Shown: positions 1 through 12,970 of the stretch, one piece after another
Position numbering within the stretch: position 1 is the stretch's first letter
Layout of the letters: every line of letters starts with the position of its first letter
Assembly (NCBI GenBank): GCA_949318235.1
Contig: OX439133.1
Coordinates: 25,430,697 to 25,494,696 of the forward strand
Direction of reading: 5' to 3'
DNA from: Ecdyonurus torrentis
Taxonomy: Eukaryota; Arthropoda; Insecta; Ephemeroptera; Heptageniidae
DNA: 64,000 nt
Translations under genes and position numbers: made by a program
The notes under the pieces: model-generated
Database searches by the model: none
What the model was told of the DNA's origin: nothing
The model's input: the letters and a program-made list of their open reading frames with translations, nothing else

Positions 1-830
1 AGGGATGCATTTTGATACTTTTTAATATAAATTACATGAAGTATTTTCAGATTCAGATACTTTTAGACAATTTTACTATCTAAATTTGTATTAGATATTT
101 GCACTTCCTATTGACATATAAATTGATTATACCGTGCATATAAGATGAAGCAGAGTCTCCTCCAGAGGGGACTCCGGATGAAGCTAACTAATTATTTTAG
201 CAAGCAATTTTTATCCCATTTAAGCCTGAAAAACACATCGAGTATATAAGTTAATGGAAAACAGAGCTTTTTCTATAAGAATAATTAACCTATGAATCTT
301 TGTAATATATGCAGACTTTAAGTCTTAATAATAATTAATCATACAACATTCAGGAATTTAAAAAAAGTACATTTATTATGTTTTTATTATTATTTTTCAC
401 CCTTAAAATGTATATATTTTTAAAAGTATATACTTTTGTGTATTTATATATTTTTATAAAAAAAAAAAAAAAAAAAAAAAAATGCTACACGTGCCAAAAA
501 TAGAAGGAGAAAAAAAAAGTTGTTTTCCGGATCCTGAATGAAAAAATTCTTACATCATGCATTTTTTTCACTGTCGATTTTTTTTTTAAATCCTCCCACG
601 TAAATATGTCACCTTTTGACCTTACAAGTCTGACCTTTTAGGTGATCCATAACCTTGCTGACCAAGTCAAGGTCAAAAGGTCAATCAATATACAGGGTGG
701 AGTTATTATTATATATTAAAATAAACATTCAAAATTTATTTATTATTATTTATTTTTTTTTTTAATCAAAAAGATTTTTGTCTGGATTTGTATATACATA
801 ATATATAAAAAAAAATTGCAATTTATTTAT
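1..830. other. AT-rich intergenic DNA
   Basis: Poly-A at 460-482. At 608-686 two short inverted phrases (TGACCTTTTAGG, GGTCAAAAGGTCA) surround GACCAAGTCAAGGTCAAAAGG. No gene seen. Confidence 0.5.
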
Positions 831-962
831 TAAAGAATGTATAGAAAAGAAAGGAAATATATATTATTTCTTGGAACGATTAGTTTGGATGCAACTTTTG
901 TTGACTTATTTATTGTTGAAGATTTTATTGATTTTAGAATAAATTTATGTTTATTGCTTTCA

Positions 963-972
963 CGTTTTTTAT

Positions 973-1005
<33 letters not shown>

Positions 1006-1040
1006 GTCTCTCTCTCTCACTCTCTATGTCTCTCGTCTCC
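963..1040. repeat. (CT)n microsatellite, interrupted
   Basis: CT units broken by ATGT and AC. The flanking sequence up to 1730 is AT-rich with poly-T at 1264-1278 and (TA)n at 1500-1514; nothing gene-like is seen. Confidence 0.9.
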
Positions 1041-1830
1041 GCAAAACTCAATTAAATAAAGAAGTTTTTCTAGTATCTTAAACACCATCGTAGAAAAATG
1101 CAATTATAAAGTAATAATTGCCTATAAATATTAAAAAGTAGAAGTAGTCATGGTTTGGTTAGAAATATAATAATAATAAAAAATCATAGGAATGAAAAAA
1201 AGAAAAAGAAAATCTAGAATCACCTATCTTATAAATTATTATTTTAGTATAATTTTTTCAACTTTTTTTTTTTTTTTTCTAGAATGTAATTTTTGTTATT
1301 ACAATTACTGCAAAACTAGTTACATAACAGTATAAGTATCGATTGTATTTATATATCGATATTATCATATATCGCCCATTATAAAATTAGCCCTGACCCT
1401 GAAAATACAAGAACCTGATTTTTACTCTCGACCCAGACGTTGTGATGATAATATTATTATGTAATGATTTTTTATATTTATTTATTTATTCTTTTTTTTT
1501 ATATATATATATATAAACGCGTGTATAATACATAAGTTGCGCAAGTGAAATAAAATTTGTCTGCAAAATTTAGTACTGTTATTTCCGGGACCAGTTTTAA
1601 TAATAATTGCAACTTATATTTTTTATAATATACTTTTATACTTATTATTATAAAATTAAGTTTTTTTATTTATTTATTTTTTTTTTTTTTTTTTTGCTTA
1701 CCATATTGTGTTATCGTGCTATACACCAATCCCAGTCCCAGTCAAGACATTGTCTTATCGACAGGTAAGGACTTTCCACACACGGGCCGGCCACGGCCTA
1801 AGTACACAGCCCGGTATTCGGAATGTCTGA

Positions 1831-1956
1831 CAGAAGGTCCGCGGACAAAAGGCCCTCGGACAAAAGACCCTGGCTGTGCGCACAGGTAAAGCTTATCGGC
1901 GAGCGGCGCACGGGTAGGGTCTTTTGTCGTAGGGCCTTTTGTCCGCGGGCCTTCTG
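1831..1956. repeat. GC-rich inverted repeat S
   Basis: Arms 1831-1871 and 1916-1956 are inverted copies (CAGAAGGTCCGCGGACAAAA against the mirrored CTTTTGTCCGCGGGCCTTCTG). Each arm has two tandem GGACAAAA(G/A)GCCCT-like units. The GC-rich block extends from about 1735 to 1985, in sharp contrast with its surroundings. Probably a fold-back element; no second copy in this window. Confidence 0.75.
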
Positions 1957-2079
1957 TCTGTATGCCGGTATTCGCCATGACAGCCAAGAGAAAAAAAAAA
2001 TCATAAAAATTAAATTTTGATCTAAATATGTAGATTTATTAAAGTTGTATTTAGATTTATATACGGTAGCTTTTCACTA

Positions 2080-2420
2080 TACAACACGTAAGGGTTATAT
2101 TTAGTTGGCTTGTATCTCAAAATCCAAAAAGAAAACTTCGAAACTTTATGATGCCATTTGAAAGAATAGTAACTAGATATCTATAAGATAAAATTTTCAG
2201 AACTCGTGACCGTCAGATACGAGAGCAATAAATTATATTAAAATTAATATGGGCTCTTATGGGACTAAAATTTCAAAAAATCCTAAAGTTTAAAATTTAG
2301 CATGTTGACCCCTCAATTTTTTAAAATTTTGAAGATACCTTCTTATCCTATACATAGTGCAAAATTTCCGATTTTGTTTTTCTTTTTATTTTTTTAGTCA
2401 AATTCGGCAGTAGCTGATTT
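2080..2420 (+). repeat. Dispersed repeat O, copy O1
   Basis: Shares with O2 and O3 the phrases AAACTTTATGATGCCATTTG, ATAAAATTTTCAGAAC and TTAGCATGTTGACCCC. The layout parallels family C (TATCTCAAAA, then CTTATGGG, then TGACCCC, then GCAAAATTTC), so O may be an old relative of C. Confidence 0.7.
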
Positions 2421-2688
2421 GCCACCTTATGCAACAATTATAGTAGGGTGAAATAAATTTTAAGTATAATATTGAAATATTTTGAAATTAACGTAAACCA
2501 TACTGCGGTTTTAATAACAGAGATGAGCAGAGCCTTCTTATATAAAGTCTCTATTTAGAAGGTGCTTGGATTTGAGATAAAAAAAAAAGTTAAAAAAGCC
2601 TTGCATAAAAATTTATCAGGTATAATATATAAACTTTTTTAATCCTTTTTCTGTTACCATTGACAAGTTACTAACGACATATCGTTTG

Positions 2689-2692
<4 letters not shown>

Positions 2693-2750
<58 letters not shown>
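2693..2750. repeat. (CT)n microsatellite
   Basis: About 29 units. The neighbouring 2751-2970 is of ordinary composition with no exon-like frame. Confidence 0.95.
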
Positions 2751-2753
<3 letters not shown>

Positions 2754-3015
2754 GCAAATGTGTAGCAGTAGCCAGCAGTAGCACAGTGATACCTTACTGT
2801 TTGTGCAGCCACGCTAGCGGGGGAGTCACTTTGAAGTCTAATGACCACCCTCTGTATGGTGCCAAGGTGCTGGCGCCGAGCAGTGCATGTATACCTTTGT
2901 CACTTTATAGATTTCACTATAGTGTAGGAATTAGGAGTCTCGTTGTCACACAAATATATGATACGTGAAGCTGCATGGCTGTGTTTGCATTGTTCAGGGA
3001 TGCTGCATGGTGGTG

Positions 3016-3257
<242 letters not shown>

Positions 3258-3299
3258 GCACTAATATGAGGCGAGAATGGCGAGATGCATATTGATTAA

Positions 3300-5420
3300 A
3301 TTTTAAAAAGCAAGGAGCTTAGAAAATCTGATACTTTCAATACGAGATTTTTTTTTTTTTTTTTTTCCAACCTCAAAAAATAACATTCAAGTATATAAAA
3401 AAAAATTTAAGCATGTATTATGATGCAAAATATGTGAACAATTTCCGATTTATGTATATGTCAGATTTTAATAAATTTTTTCTAACATTTTGTAAAAATT
3501 TAGAATTTCTCATAACATTAATCGATAAATAAATTACAGTCAATTTCTTCCACATCCTCCATTTTTTTTTTTTTTTTTCTGAACGATTTAATAAAAATAA
3601 CGTACAGTATAATTGTTCGTTATTATTATTACTTATATTATATTAGTATTACGTTTCATATATCTTATCTAATAATATCTAACACAGATTTAAAAACATT
3701 TTGATGCAATTAATTTATTATAAAAGGTGGCTATTTTTATAATAGCATGTTTTCCTAGATATGAATATTTTAATAATACCATATTTTATAGTTATATATA
3801 AAAAATGCAGTCGAAATCATATTTTATATATTCTCTATATAATAACCCTTCCTTCATTCTATTTTTAAATTATTCAACCGATACTTTGGCATTTTTATTG
3901 TATCTGCAGCACCATTGATAAAAATCGTGAGAGAGAGAGAGAGAGAGATTATTAATTAATTTCCAGCTGATTAGAAACACGCCTACCAAATTAACTGTGG
4001 TACTGACGTACGTATATAAGATTATTAAAATCAAGTTAAAACTGGTTATTTTTATCTATATGGTCCAGGTGGATAATGTGATGATATTTAATTATTTTAT
4101 AAATATATTAAACTTTTAAATTCAAGATCAAAAGACCGGAAATTCCCAATTGAAAGGAGAAATTTGCAATAAAAATATTAACCTTGAAAATTATTTATTA
4201 AAAGTATTTTTTTTTCTCTAATTATATATTAATGTTATTGATTTTAATTTTATGAAATAAAAGCATGAAACAATAATAATATAATATAAAATATTGATAC
4301 AATGTACAAGTTTTTTTTTTTCTGTAAATCAATTATGTCTATTATAATTATAGATCGTAGCATTCGTATAATATTAAAAAAAAAAAAAAAAAAAAATCAA
4401 GAGACCAAACTTTTATCAATAAATTTATAATATTTATATTAATTAGCTTGGAATGTATTTTTAACTTCTCTTGAAAGTTGCAGTGAGTCGAAATTTTTTA
4501 TCACTTGCTAATTAATACTTTTCATGTCATTATGAAATATTTACGATTTATTGTGTGTCTCAAAATAATCATTTCTTTTAAAACCATTTAGCACTTTAAA
4601 AATAATGTCTCCTATATTGTATGCAAAATACTTTAAAGAGATCCTGGGCTCAAAAAATTACATAAAAAACAAAAGATGGGACCATCAATCGTATACATTT
4701 ATTATGTCCCTCGAACACAAAATATGGAGTTAGAAATCTGTAAAGTAGGCAACTTTATTAATTGTACAAATTGTTGTGCGGGTTGCCTATGTTACAAGTT
4801 TTCTCCCAATTTTGTGAGAGTTAAGGGACATAATATATTATGTATGTATAATAGTCACATCTCATAAATTGTTCAAGAATTTTATTTTTAATTTATTAAA
4901 ATTTTTTTTTTAAGTATTTTTTAAATATTTTATCGACGAAAATACACTGTGAAGACAATTTACAATTTTTAAAGTCTTTCACAAGACGTGTATTGGTAGA
5001 TGATGCATTTTATAGCCCACATATTCATGTATTCTACAAAAAAGCAAAAATATTTTATTTTTAAGATATTACATATCACAAGTATCAGACATGTGTTGTA
5101 TAAAGGAAGTAAATAAACTTGCTCAAAAAATGCTTATAAAATCCTTTTCAAATTCTATGGGACGTTTTTTGAACCTCCTCCTTAATTTCACTGATAGTTT
5201 CTGTGTATAGAATAAATTTACTTATGATTTGAAAACATAAAAAAAAAAGTCATCTTCTAAATTTTTCACTGTGTATAATAAAAATTAGCATAACTTCTAA
5301 TATACTTTATGATTGAAAGTAAAATTTCGTGCACCTGTGCTATTGAAAAATAAAATATTATTTTTTAATTGAGTTCAGAGAATCTTATGTGAAAAGAATG
5401 TAAGAACTCCGGATGAACAT

Positions 5421-5455
<35 letters not shown>

Positions 5456-5820
5456 ATATAACGAGGAAAACATTTTTGTTATATCATAATTATCATGTTT
5501 TGGTTGTCTACAATATATTTTTGTTGAATCATATCATAAGTTTAGTAATAGTAACATAATAGAAAAGGAAATCCCATAATTTTTATATTTACATGTAAGA
5601 TGAACTCTCTGTAAAACGTTATTATATTTTATCTTTTCACTTTCAATGTTTTTTTAAGTTATCATTATTTCTTTGCTTTATTATAATTTATACGTATCTG
5701 AAAAATAGATCTTACCAGCGTAAAACGAAAACGTTATAGTTAATCACAGACAGTGTAAAAAACGGCGTGGTTCTCCATTAATTTCTAATCTTTCAGCATC
5801 GCGGAACCATAATATCCTCA

Positions 5821-5854
<34 letters not shown>

Positions 5855-5980
5855 GATTTAAAAATAAATAAATAATTATGATAGCTCATTTTCAGTAACA
5901 TTTTTGTATAGATTAAAAAAATATTATCTTTGCCCGGTAATTATAAAGTATATACGTAATTAATACTGCATTTATGTCAT
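3300..5980. other. AT-rich intergenic DNA without recognised genes
   Basis: Contains short poly-T/poly-A runs (3348-3366, 4378-4396, 5424-5452, 5824-5852) and a small GA run (3926-3948). I see no exon-like frame and no copy of the repeat families listed here. The poly-A at 5424 follows GGATGAACATGC and could be a retrosequence tail. Confidence 0.6.
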
Positions 5981-6245
5981 TACAGCATAAATTTTGCTAA
6001 ATTAGAATAATATAAATAATTATGCTGCTGTACAACATAATATTTATGCTACATATTATAGTTATTATTGAATTATTGCATAAATTATTCTAAGCCGAAC
6101 AAATTGTGTTGAAAATGGCTATAGCATAATTATTATTACGCATTTATTTTTGTCCGTGTGTGTATATAGCATAATTATTTATGCTGTTCCATTTTAGTAA
6201 TAAGTTTGCTATGTAAACATGAATGCAGCATAAATTACGCAATTT
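5960..6245. repeat. Repeat H: ACAACATAATATTTATGC-type motif cluster, copy 1
   Basis: Many inverted and direct uses of GCATAAATTATGC and TACAACATAATATTTATGCT. The same vocabulary recurs at 27278-27420, 34414-34558, 56180-56340, 57945-58265 and 61760-62180. Boundaries are unclear. Confidence 0.55.
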
Positions 6246-7567
6246 ATTCTTTCCGTGCATTTTAAGTATTTTTTTAAGCATCAAGAAAAAAATGCTCTAA
6301 TAACTATTATACGTAAGTGAAGAGACTATACAGTATATATAATATAAAAATGTACAGTATTATGTATATACTTAATTATTTGTTTAACAATTTTTTGTTT
6401 TATTAAAAATTAAACATTGCATATTGCTTGTTTAATAATATTTATCATATTTAATGCTTATAGTTATATTATAATAATTATATATATAAAGAACCTATAT
6501 TATTATATTGATTCAGGCAGTTCAAAGTATTATATTAATATAAAACAAATCATGTTTGATTACTCTAAATAAAATAAACTACGCAAACAACAATAAACAT
6601 ACAATATAATAACAAATTAAATACAAACTGGTATAATGAATAAAAACAAATCAATTTCGTCCATTTTTAAATATTCAAAATTGAGAATAAAAACAATACT
6701 CATGAAGTTTTTTAATTCATAGTTTTTATGTTTATTTTTTTCTGTACACTTTGGAATTATTGTCTCCATCAATATCTATATAAAATATAGATTCATAGTT
6801 CATCAATTTATATATTTGCAAAAACGACATATTTTTTTTTTTTTTTTTTTTATTTTTTTTTTTTAATACTATTTTCATATTATACAGCACATTTTGCGAC
6901 GAGTATAAAAGCAAATATAATATCAATCACGGAATTCATGGATTAGCATGCGGTATCAATGAAGTTTAAATAAATTCATAATAATAATATAATAAAATTG
7001 AATATATTTAGGAATTATTGAAATTAATGCTAAAAAGGAGAGGAAAATTACCTTGTAAATATCTAAAGGAAAAAATATATGAAAAGAAAAACAAATAAAA
7101 AGAAAAAGAAATTAAATTTAAGAAGAGCAGTTTGTTGAGTTTTTGCGTTTAATACTCGTTACATTTTATTTTAGTTATTATTATTATTTTTTTTTTCAAA
7201 AATGATTAAAATTGAATTAATTTGAATCATTCATTATACCTATAGCTTAATTACTACTGCGCATCTAACAGTTTTTTTTTTTTTTTTTTTTCTTGTACAA
7301 AAATAAAAATTTGAAAATGCTTTTTCGTGCATAACTTATATGCATAAAAAAGCGCATAACAAATAATTAAATTTTAATATAAGATGGTAAATCCCATATA
7401 AAAAAAAAAAAAAAAAAACAAAAAAAAAACGTACATTGACGTAATGGAATGACGAGTGTTTCTAACAAACAATGATCAAATATTTCTCGTAACCAAATTT
7501 GATATTTGTTGTCTAGCATATTGACGTCAGAGACTTGCTAAAAATATATTATATTTATTTAAAAAAT

Positions 7568-7765
7568 GTATTTAGTTTATAAGAATTAAATGAGAAGGAA
7601 AGTAATTTTCCCCTATACAATATTTACTTTAAGTAACGATCCATACGCTAATTTTTTTGTTATTTATTTAGTTTACTAGTTTATAAGAATTAAATGAGAG
7701 GGAAAGTATGTGTGTAGTTTTTTCCCTGAACAATATTCACTATAATAAATCATATGTGCTAATTT
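7568..7765. repeat. Imperfect tandem duplication of about 95 bases
   Basis: TTTATAAGAATTAAATGAGA followed by GGAAAGTA, a TTTCCCC-like block, ACAATATT and GCTAATTTT occurs twice, from about 7575 and 7679. It is non-coding. The DNA from 6250 to 7560 is AT-rich with poly-T (6831-6861, 7271-7291) and poly-A (7401-7429). Confidence 0.7.
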
Positions 7766-7936
7766 TGATTTAATATTTTTCTTTCATACTCGTTGGGTGT
7801 TTTTTTTTAAATAATTATAATTTGAGGTTAATATTGACTTGGACCACCTGGGGTGACTTTGAACATCTTTGTCTTGGGAATTCATTTCATAACTTTGAAG
7901 AATGGTATATAGTATATAGAATAGTTTAAATTGTGA

Positions 7937-8216
7937 TTTTGATTTGATTTTTTTTTTTTTATTTATTTTTTTTATCAAACCTCTAGGCGAGGTATGCTAG
8001 TTATTTACATATTTACATTGCATTTATACTGCATTTACACTCCCGAGACTTCCGAAACCCTATCATAAGATTCGGGTTCTTCCATGGCGGGTAGGCCATG
8101 ACCTGGCAAATCCTTCCTGGCATTCACCTTTACATAAAAATCTTGCCACACCCGGGAATCGAACCCGTGTCCCCTCGCAGACGAGTCAGACAAGCATCCA
8201 CTAAGCTACCAGTGTT
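7937..8216 (-). mobile_element. tRNA-derived SINE
   Basis: Read on the minus strand, a tRNA-like head has an A box (TAGCTTAGTGGATG, 8195-8208) and a perfect B box (GGTTCGATTCC, 8155-8165) within a T-arm-like GGGTTCGATTCCCGGG. A non-tRNA body of about 170 bases follows, then an A-rich tail (7943-7975 on the plus strand as T). This head, body and poly(A) order is that of a SINE transcribed by RNA polymerase III. No second copy is evident here. Confidence 0.8.
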
Positions 8217-8219
8217 CGG

Positions 8220-9636
8220 TTTGATTTTAATTGCATTTCAAAAAAATTTTAAGAAGTGCCTTAGGTTTTATACTGTATGTATAGATATAACTTTTAAATG
8301 CTGACTTCAAAGTCATTCCGGTTGACTGTAACATGTAGCCTAATGGGCTAAAATTAAAAATTAAAATTCACCTTTTTTTTTCTTTGTTTCATAATATAAT
8401 ATTTTCTGGCATCCCTGTAAAAAAAAAAGAAAAAAAAGAGACGCTTTTAGTTAAATCTCACAATATAATTACTAAAACTACTCGAAAATTACTAACCCTG
8501 CTAACTTGCTATCATCTTAGCGTTTTTTCTTTTCTTATTATTATAACTTTTTTTGTACCGGCAGTCGGCACAAATTGCAGGCTTCGTGGGCACTAATCAG
8601 CACTAATTGAACACTAAATCCTCTAAAAGTTTCATTGAGTTCTCAAAAATTATCCCTGAATTTGAATCACATTAAAAATAAAGCAAATTTTAAAATTAAA
8701 TATAAAAATAATTAGAAGCAAACTTTTAAATCACAATACTAGTTACTATTTATTAAATTATAATTAAAGACTATTTTATTTTAAGTTCTGTATAAGTATG
8801 TACGTATAACCGTAAATAAAGTAATATTAAATTGAATGCAATTTAAATAAGTTGAATTGATGGAGAATTTATAAATACATTTGGTCTTTTTATCATCCTC
8901 GGGATAGAGAAAGCGGATGTAAATAAAATTAAATCAATAACTGTTTATTAAAATAAAAAAACTGCATATTTATCATTTCATATAACTGCACTATAAAAGA
9001 CAAAGCCATGGTTGTTTTAAAAAGATTTATCACTTAGCAACTACTGAACAACAAAAAACTTACTATTTCTGTGTAGGTCACGGTTTGTTTACTTTGTTAT
9101 TTGTTGTATATTTTAGTACAGACGAGTGAAATGAACCTTTACAAACCTTAAGATACGTTTCTCTGAGAATATCGTATGACGCGTGAGATTTTATTTCAAA
9201 TAAAAATTTCAGTTTCTTTTGAAAATAATTTTTTTTTTTTTACATACGAAGACATTTTTAATTTAATATTTACATACTTTAATAGTTAAAAATTCGTGCT
9301 TAAATATTATTTACAATATATTGCTTTCTTAGTATGTGATTTATATTTATTACACAAATTTTTTTGTATTTACATATGAAATTGTTAAAATTTTTCACTT
9401 TACTCACTGTATATTTGACTTTATGATAATTTTAAGAACGAAATAAAGTAAGAAATATTGTATTAATAACGATTAACGATCATACTGTACGAACTAGAAG
9501 GGAAAGAGCAATTATTATTACATAAAAACTATTTTTGAATTAAAATCTTTAACATTACAGCATGATTGCTATTATTTCAAAATAATATATTTCCATCAAA
9601 TCATAGTAAACAGAACTACTGTACTATGCGTATTAT

Positions 9637-9667
<31 letters not shown>

Positions 9668-11009
9668 CTCTTTAGCTCCTAAAATTTATGCAGCCCGCTT
9701 CACATAACTACATAAAGGTTTATCTAATTTTTAGGCGCTTAAGAATTTTTTTCTTGTTATTTTCTTTTATTTGCCTCTCCTCACAAATTAAAACTAAAAA
9801 TAAAATATTTCTGCAAGAAATCTAAATATGGCAAAGAAAATAAAAGTTTTTATTTATAAATAATATTTTAGGCTCTTTCAGAAAAGTGTCTTAAATTGTT
9901 TGATTTTATTTAACCAGTATGTATAATATATACAGTACATAACAAAATGTAAAATTGCAATTATTGCAAGCTATTATAAAAAATGAATTTGAATATATAT
10001 ATTGTATATACAGGAATGTATGAACACTAAATTATGATTGATTTGAGACATTTTATTTATTATATACAACTTGTATTGCGTTAATTAAAGTCTCCATTTG
10101 AATTTTATTTTATTTCATTGGAATTTTAACTTTTTTCTCTCTTCTCTTTTTTCTATGATCAATTTTTTTTTTATACTGATAAGACTTTATACTTTTATTT
10201 ATTTATCAAACATGATTTTTAAGAGTTTAAAATATTTTTAAAACTAATTAAAAAAACATTTTCTTACAATTTTATTATTTTTAATATTGAAAAGTGATAT
10301 TTTGCATACCCTGTTAATTTACGATGATGAAACTCTTTCCACATAAGAAAATATTGGTATAGTCAATTTTCTTCCAGCATGCCGAGAAATCTAAATAAAA
10401 AAAAAATATATATATATAATTTTATCTTTATCCATAATTACTATATTATAGGCTCTAATTGAGCACAAGATCTAAAATTTAGATCATATAGAAACGTAAT
10501 AAAATATGTGATGTAAATATCATCTATTTTATCTTACATCGCATTATTCGTAGAAAATTTATTTTCTTCCTTTATTATTTTTATTAGTATTTTTTTAAAT
10601 AATTGTTTTAGTTTTGTTTAAAATGATATAAAAATTAAAATTTCATAAAGAAATTTGCCATTTACTTTTTTTAAAATGAAAATGAGTTTTAACAAAGAAA
10701 TCGAAGTGTATACTAAAACGTTTGTAGAAACACGTAATAACACAATAGCACTAAATAAAATATTACATTATATCTATTAATTAATTCAAATTAAACTTGA
10801 AAAGATACTGTACAACTTGTTATATAAATAACTAATTTAAAATTCTCAATTCAGTATTTTTTTAGTGCACTAAAATATATTATATCTGTATCTAGTAAAA
10901 AAAGTAAAAACATGTCTTAATAAAAAATTTAGTCATATGAATTCATTTAAAAATAAGAAATTTAAAATTTTATGTAATAGAAAATTCTAGTTTATGTAAC
11001 AAAACCGAA

Positions 11010-11045
<36 letters not shown>

Positions 11046-11276
11046 AGTTTACTAATGAAGCATAACCAAAATAATGTATAACAATATATTGTGACAGGTA
11101 AAAATAAAACTTCTTAGAATTTGGCCTTGACTTTGAAATATTTATTTTTATTTTCCATGTAAACTGGTGGTGTAAATCAATCTCTCAATTGAAAGTAAAT
11201 TTCAATGATAAACAAATAGTTTTATTACGATTCATTTTAAATGTTAGAAATATTTATATTTTATAATCTTATGTAG
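8220..11276. other. AT-rich intergenic DNA without recognised genes
   Basis: Homopolymers at 9643-9666 and 11014-11041 and a short (TA)n at 10408-10419. No exon-like frame and no recurrent family seen. Confidence 0.55.
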
Positions 11277-11277
11277 T

Positions 11278-11626
11278 TTAAAGGCATAGACCACATAAAA
11301 CAACATTTGCTTTTTAATGAATAAACACGAAATGGGATTCTCAAAACAAAGTACAATTTTTTCAAGAATTTTAATTTAACCCCACGAGAGAGCGTGAAAT
11401 ACTGTAAAGTATGCAATTTGCGTGAATATTCATGTTTATGACGTCAGAAACATGCTATAATCAATATGAAAATGTTGTGCGGGTTGCATAAATAGAAATT
11501 TCTGATGAATGCTACGAAGCTACAGTTGGGTTTTTAGAAAAGCTAAATTTATTTTTGTAAATCCCAATTCCCATAAAGTGTTTTGTGATATAAATGCTTA
11601 TGTTTTCTTTTAGTCTATTCCTTCAA
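11278..11626 (+). mobile_element. MITE family A, copy A1
   Basis: TTAA at 11278-11281, then AGGCATAGACCACATAAAAC, TGACGTCA at 11439-11446, TGTTGTGCGGGTTGCATAAA and TTTTAGTCTATTCCTTCAA at the decayed right end. Confidence 0.9.
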
Positions 11627-11630
11627 GGTC

Positions 11631-11930
11631 TATAAGCATTCATATTAAAATCGACGCCACTTTGGATCACTCAATAACATAAGTGGCATATGAAAATAAC
11701 TCATTTAGCCAGTTTAAAAATACTACATACGTATGCAATATTTTTGAGAGCATTGATACTGTAAATATTATATTGAATTAGTATGCAAGTATGTGAGAAA
11801 CATAAAAATATATAAAAAAAAAATTAACCGATTTCTTAAAGAAAATTGCCCGATTGTTGAGTAATATGTTATTCACTACTCCAGTATGGCCTCGAAGCGA
11901 ATTGATGTCATATTACAGATACACCCTATA
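11631..11930 (-). mobile_element. MITE family B, copy B1
   Basis: Reverse-orientation B that starts within five bases of A1: GCATTCATATTAAAATCGAC at the left, AGTATGGCCTCGAAGCG near the right and ACACCCTATA at the end. Confidence 0.85.
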
Positions 11931-12041
11931 TACAGACTACAGAATGTCATATATAAAGTTTTACTCTTGCCGTAGAATAAAGGCAAAGAATAAAATTTTC
12001 TATGATTGTACGTTATTAAGTAATCTTAAAATTTTGGTGTT

Positions 12042-12210
12042 TAATAGCGTGTATATCAGCATGACGTCATACTAAATGCACTTTGACGCCATACTGGAGC
12101 GATGACTAACATTGCTTAGCATCTACGAGAAACAAGTTTTTTTTTTTTTTTTTTTTGCTATTTTAATAGGAAAATTAGTCTTTATTATTTTGTATTTATG
12201 TTTCTCATAT
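12042..12210 (+). mobile_element. MITE family B, copy B2, 3'-truncated
   Basis: Left part only: GTGTATATCAGCATGACGTC, then CACTTTGACGCCATACTGGA and a poly-T run, cut off where B3 starts. Confidence 0.75.
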
Positions 12211-12532
12211 AAATAGGGTGTTTGCGCATGACGTCATTCTGAATGATTATCGATGCTCTTCTTGAACAATGAATAACATTGCTCAGCATAGGATAAACGT
12301 AGTTTTTGGCTTTTTTTTTGAGGGGGGGGGGGGGGGGGGAATTAGCTGCTTTTTGGTAATTATTATTTTTCTTCCATTAAAAAACTGATTCAACCTGTTA
12401 ACAGCATCAATGATCTCAAAAATATTGCGAAGTATTTTTAAACTGGCAAAATCAGTCATTTTCCTATACTGGCCCAAGTTATTTAGCACTCACGTATAGC
12501 GTCGACTTGAACATGAATAAAACCATCCTATA
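12211..12532 (+). mobile_element. MITE family B, copy B3, with an 18-G run
   Basis: Starts AATAGGGTGTTTGCGCATGA and ends ATGAATAAAACCATCCTATA. A run of about 18 G (near 12321-12339) replaces the usual TTTGGGAAAT segment. TGACGTCA at 12229-12236. Confidence 0.85.
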
Positions 12533-12970
12533 CTTGAAACCCTAATTCAACCTGCATCAATGCTTTTAAAAAAATTGCAAAGGATTCTTAAACTGGCAAA
12601 AGGCGTTATTTTCCAATGCCCGCCCATGTAATGTAATTAAGGGAGTAGGGTACCGACCTTATATCTCAAAAACTGGAAATGTTTTGGGTGGTGTTATTGT
12701 GTAGCTAAGGGTCACACCTAGCCGTGATAAAAATTTCAAGATGTTTCACCGTCCCAAAAAAAATTGTAATTAACATTGGGCCTTATGGGCTTAAAATGTC
12801 AAAAAATCATATAAAAATAATTTGCACGGTGACCCCCCAAATATATTTGAAATTGTCTCAAGCTGAAGTATCATTGTGCAAAATTTCAGACTTTTTTGAC
12901 GAGAAAAGTTTGAGTCTTATGGCTGACGTCGGTCCCCTACTCCCTTAAGTGATCCAGTATGTACCAAAAT
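12533..12970 (+). mobile_element. MITE family B, copy B4, split by C1
   Basis: Left piece 12533-12640 (ACCCTAATTCAACC to CGCCCATGTAATGTAATTAA), right piece from 12945 (TTAAGTGATCCAGTATG). Joined at the TTAA, they read like the intact B segment at 54530 (ATTAAGTGATCCAACATG). Confidence 0.8.
12637..12948 (+). mobile_element. MITE family C, copy C1 (nested in B4)
   Basis: Ends TTAAGGGAGTAGGGTACCGA and GTCGGTCCCCTACTCCCTTAA-type mirror, so the terminal repeats are about 20 bases. TTAA lies on both sides as target duplication. A 74-codon frame inside is not gene-like and is not shared intact by C2 or C3. Confidence 0.92.

Noticed and set aside
8145..8216. A functional tRNA gene on the minus strand
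   Set aside because: A and B boxes are good, but I cannot fold a clean acceptor stem, and the body and A-tail fit a SINE.
12724..12948. 74-codon frame inside C1
   Set aside because: Ends at the MITE boundary; not preserved in C2 or C3.
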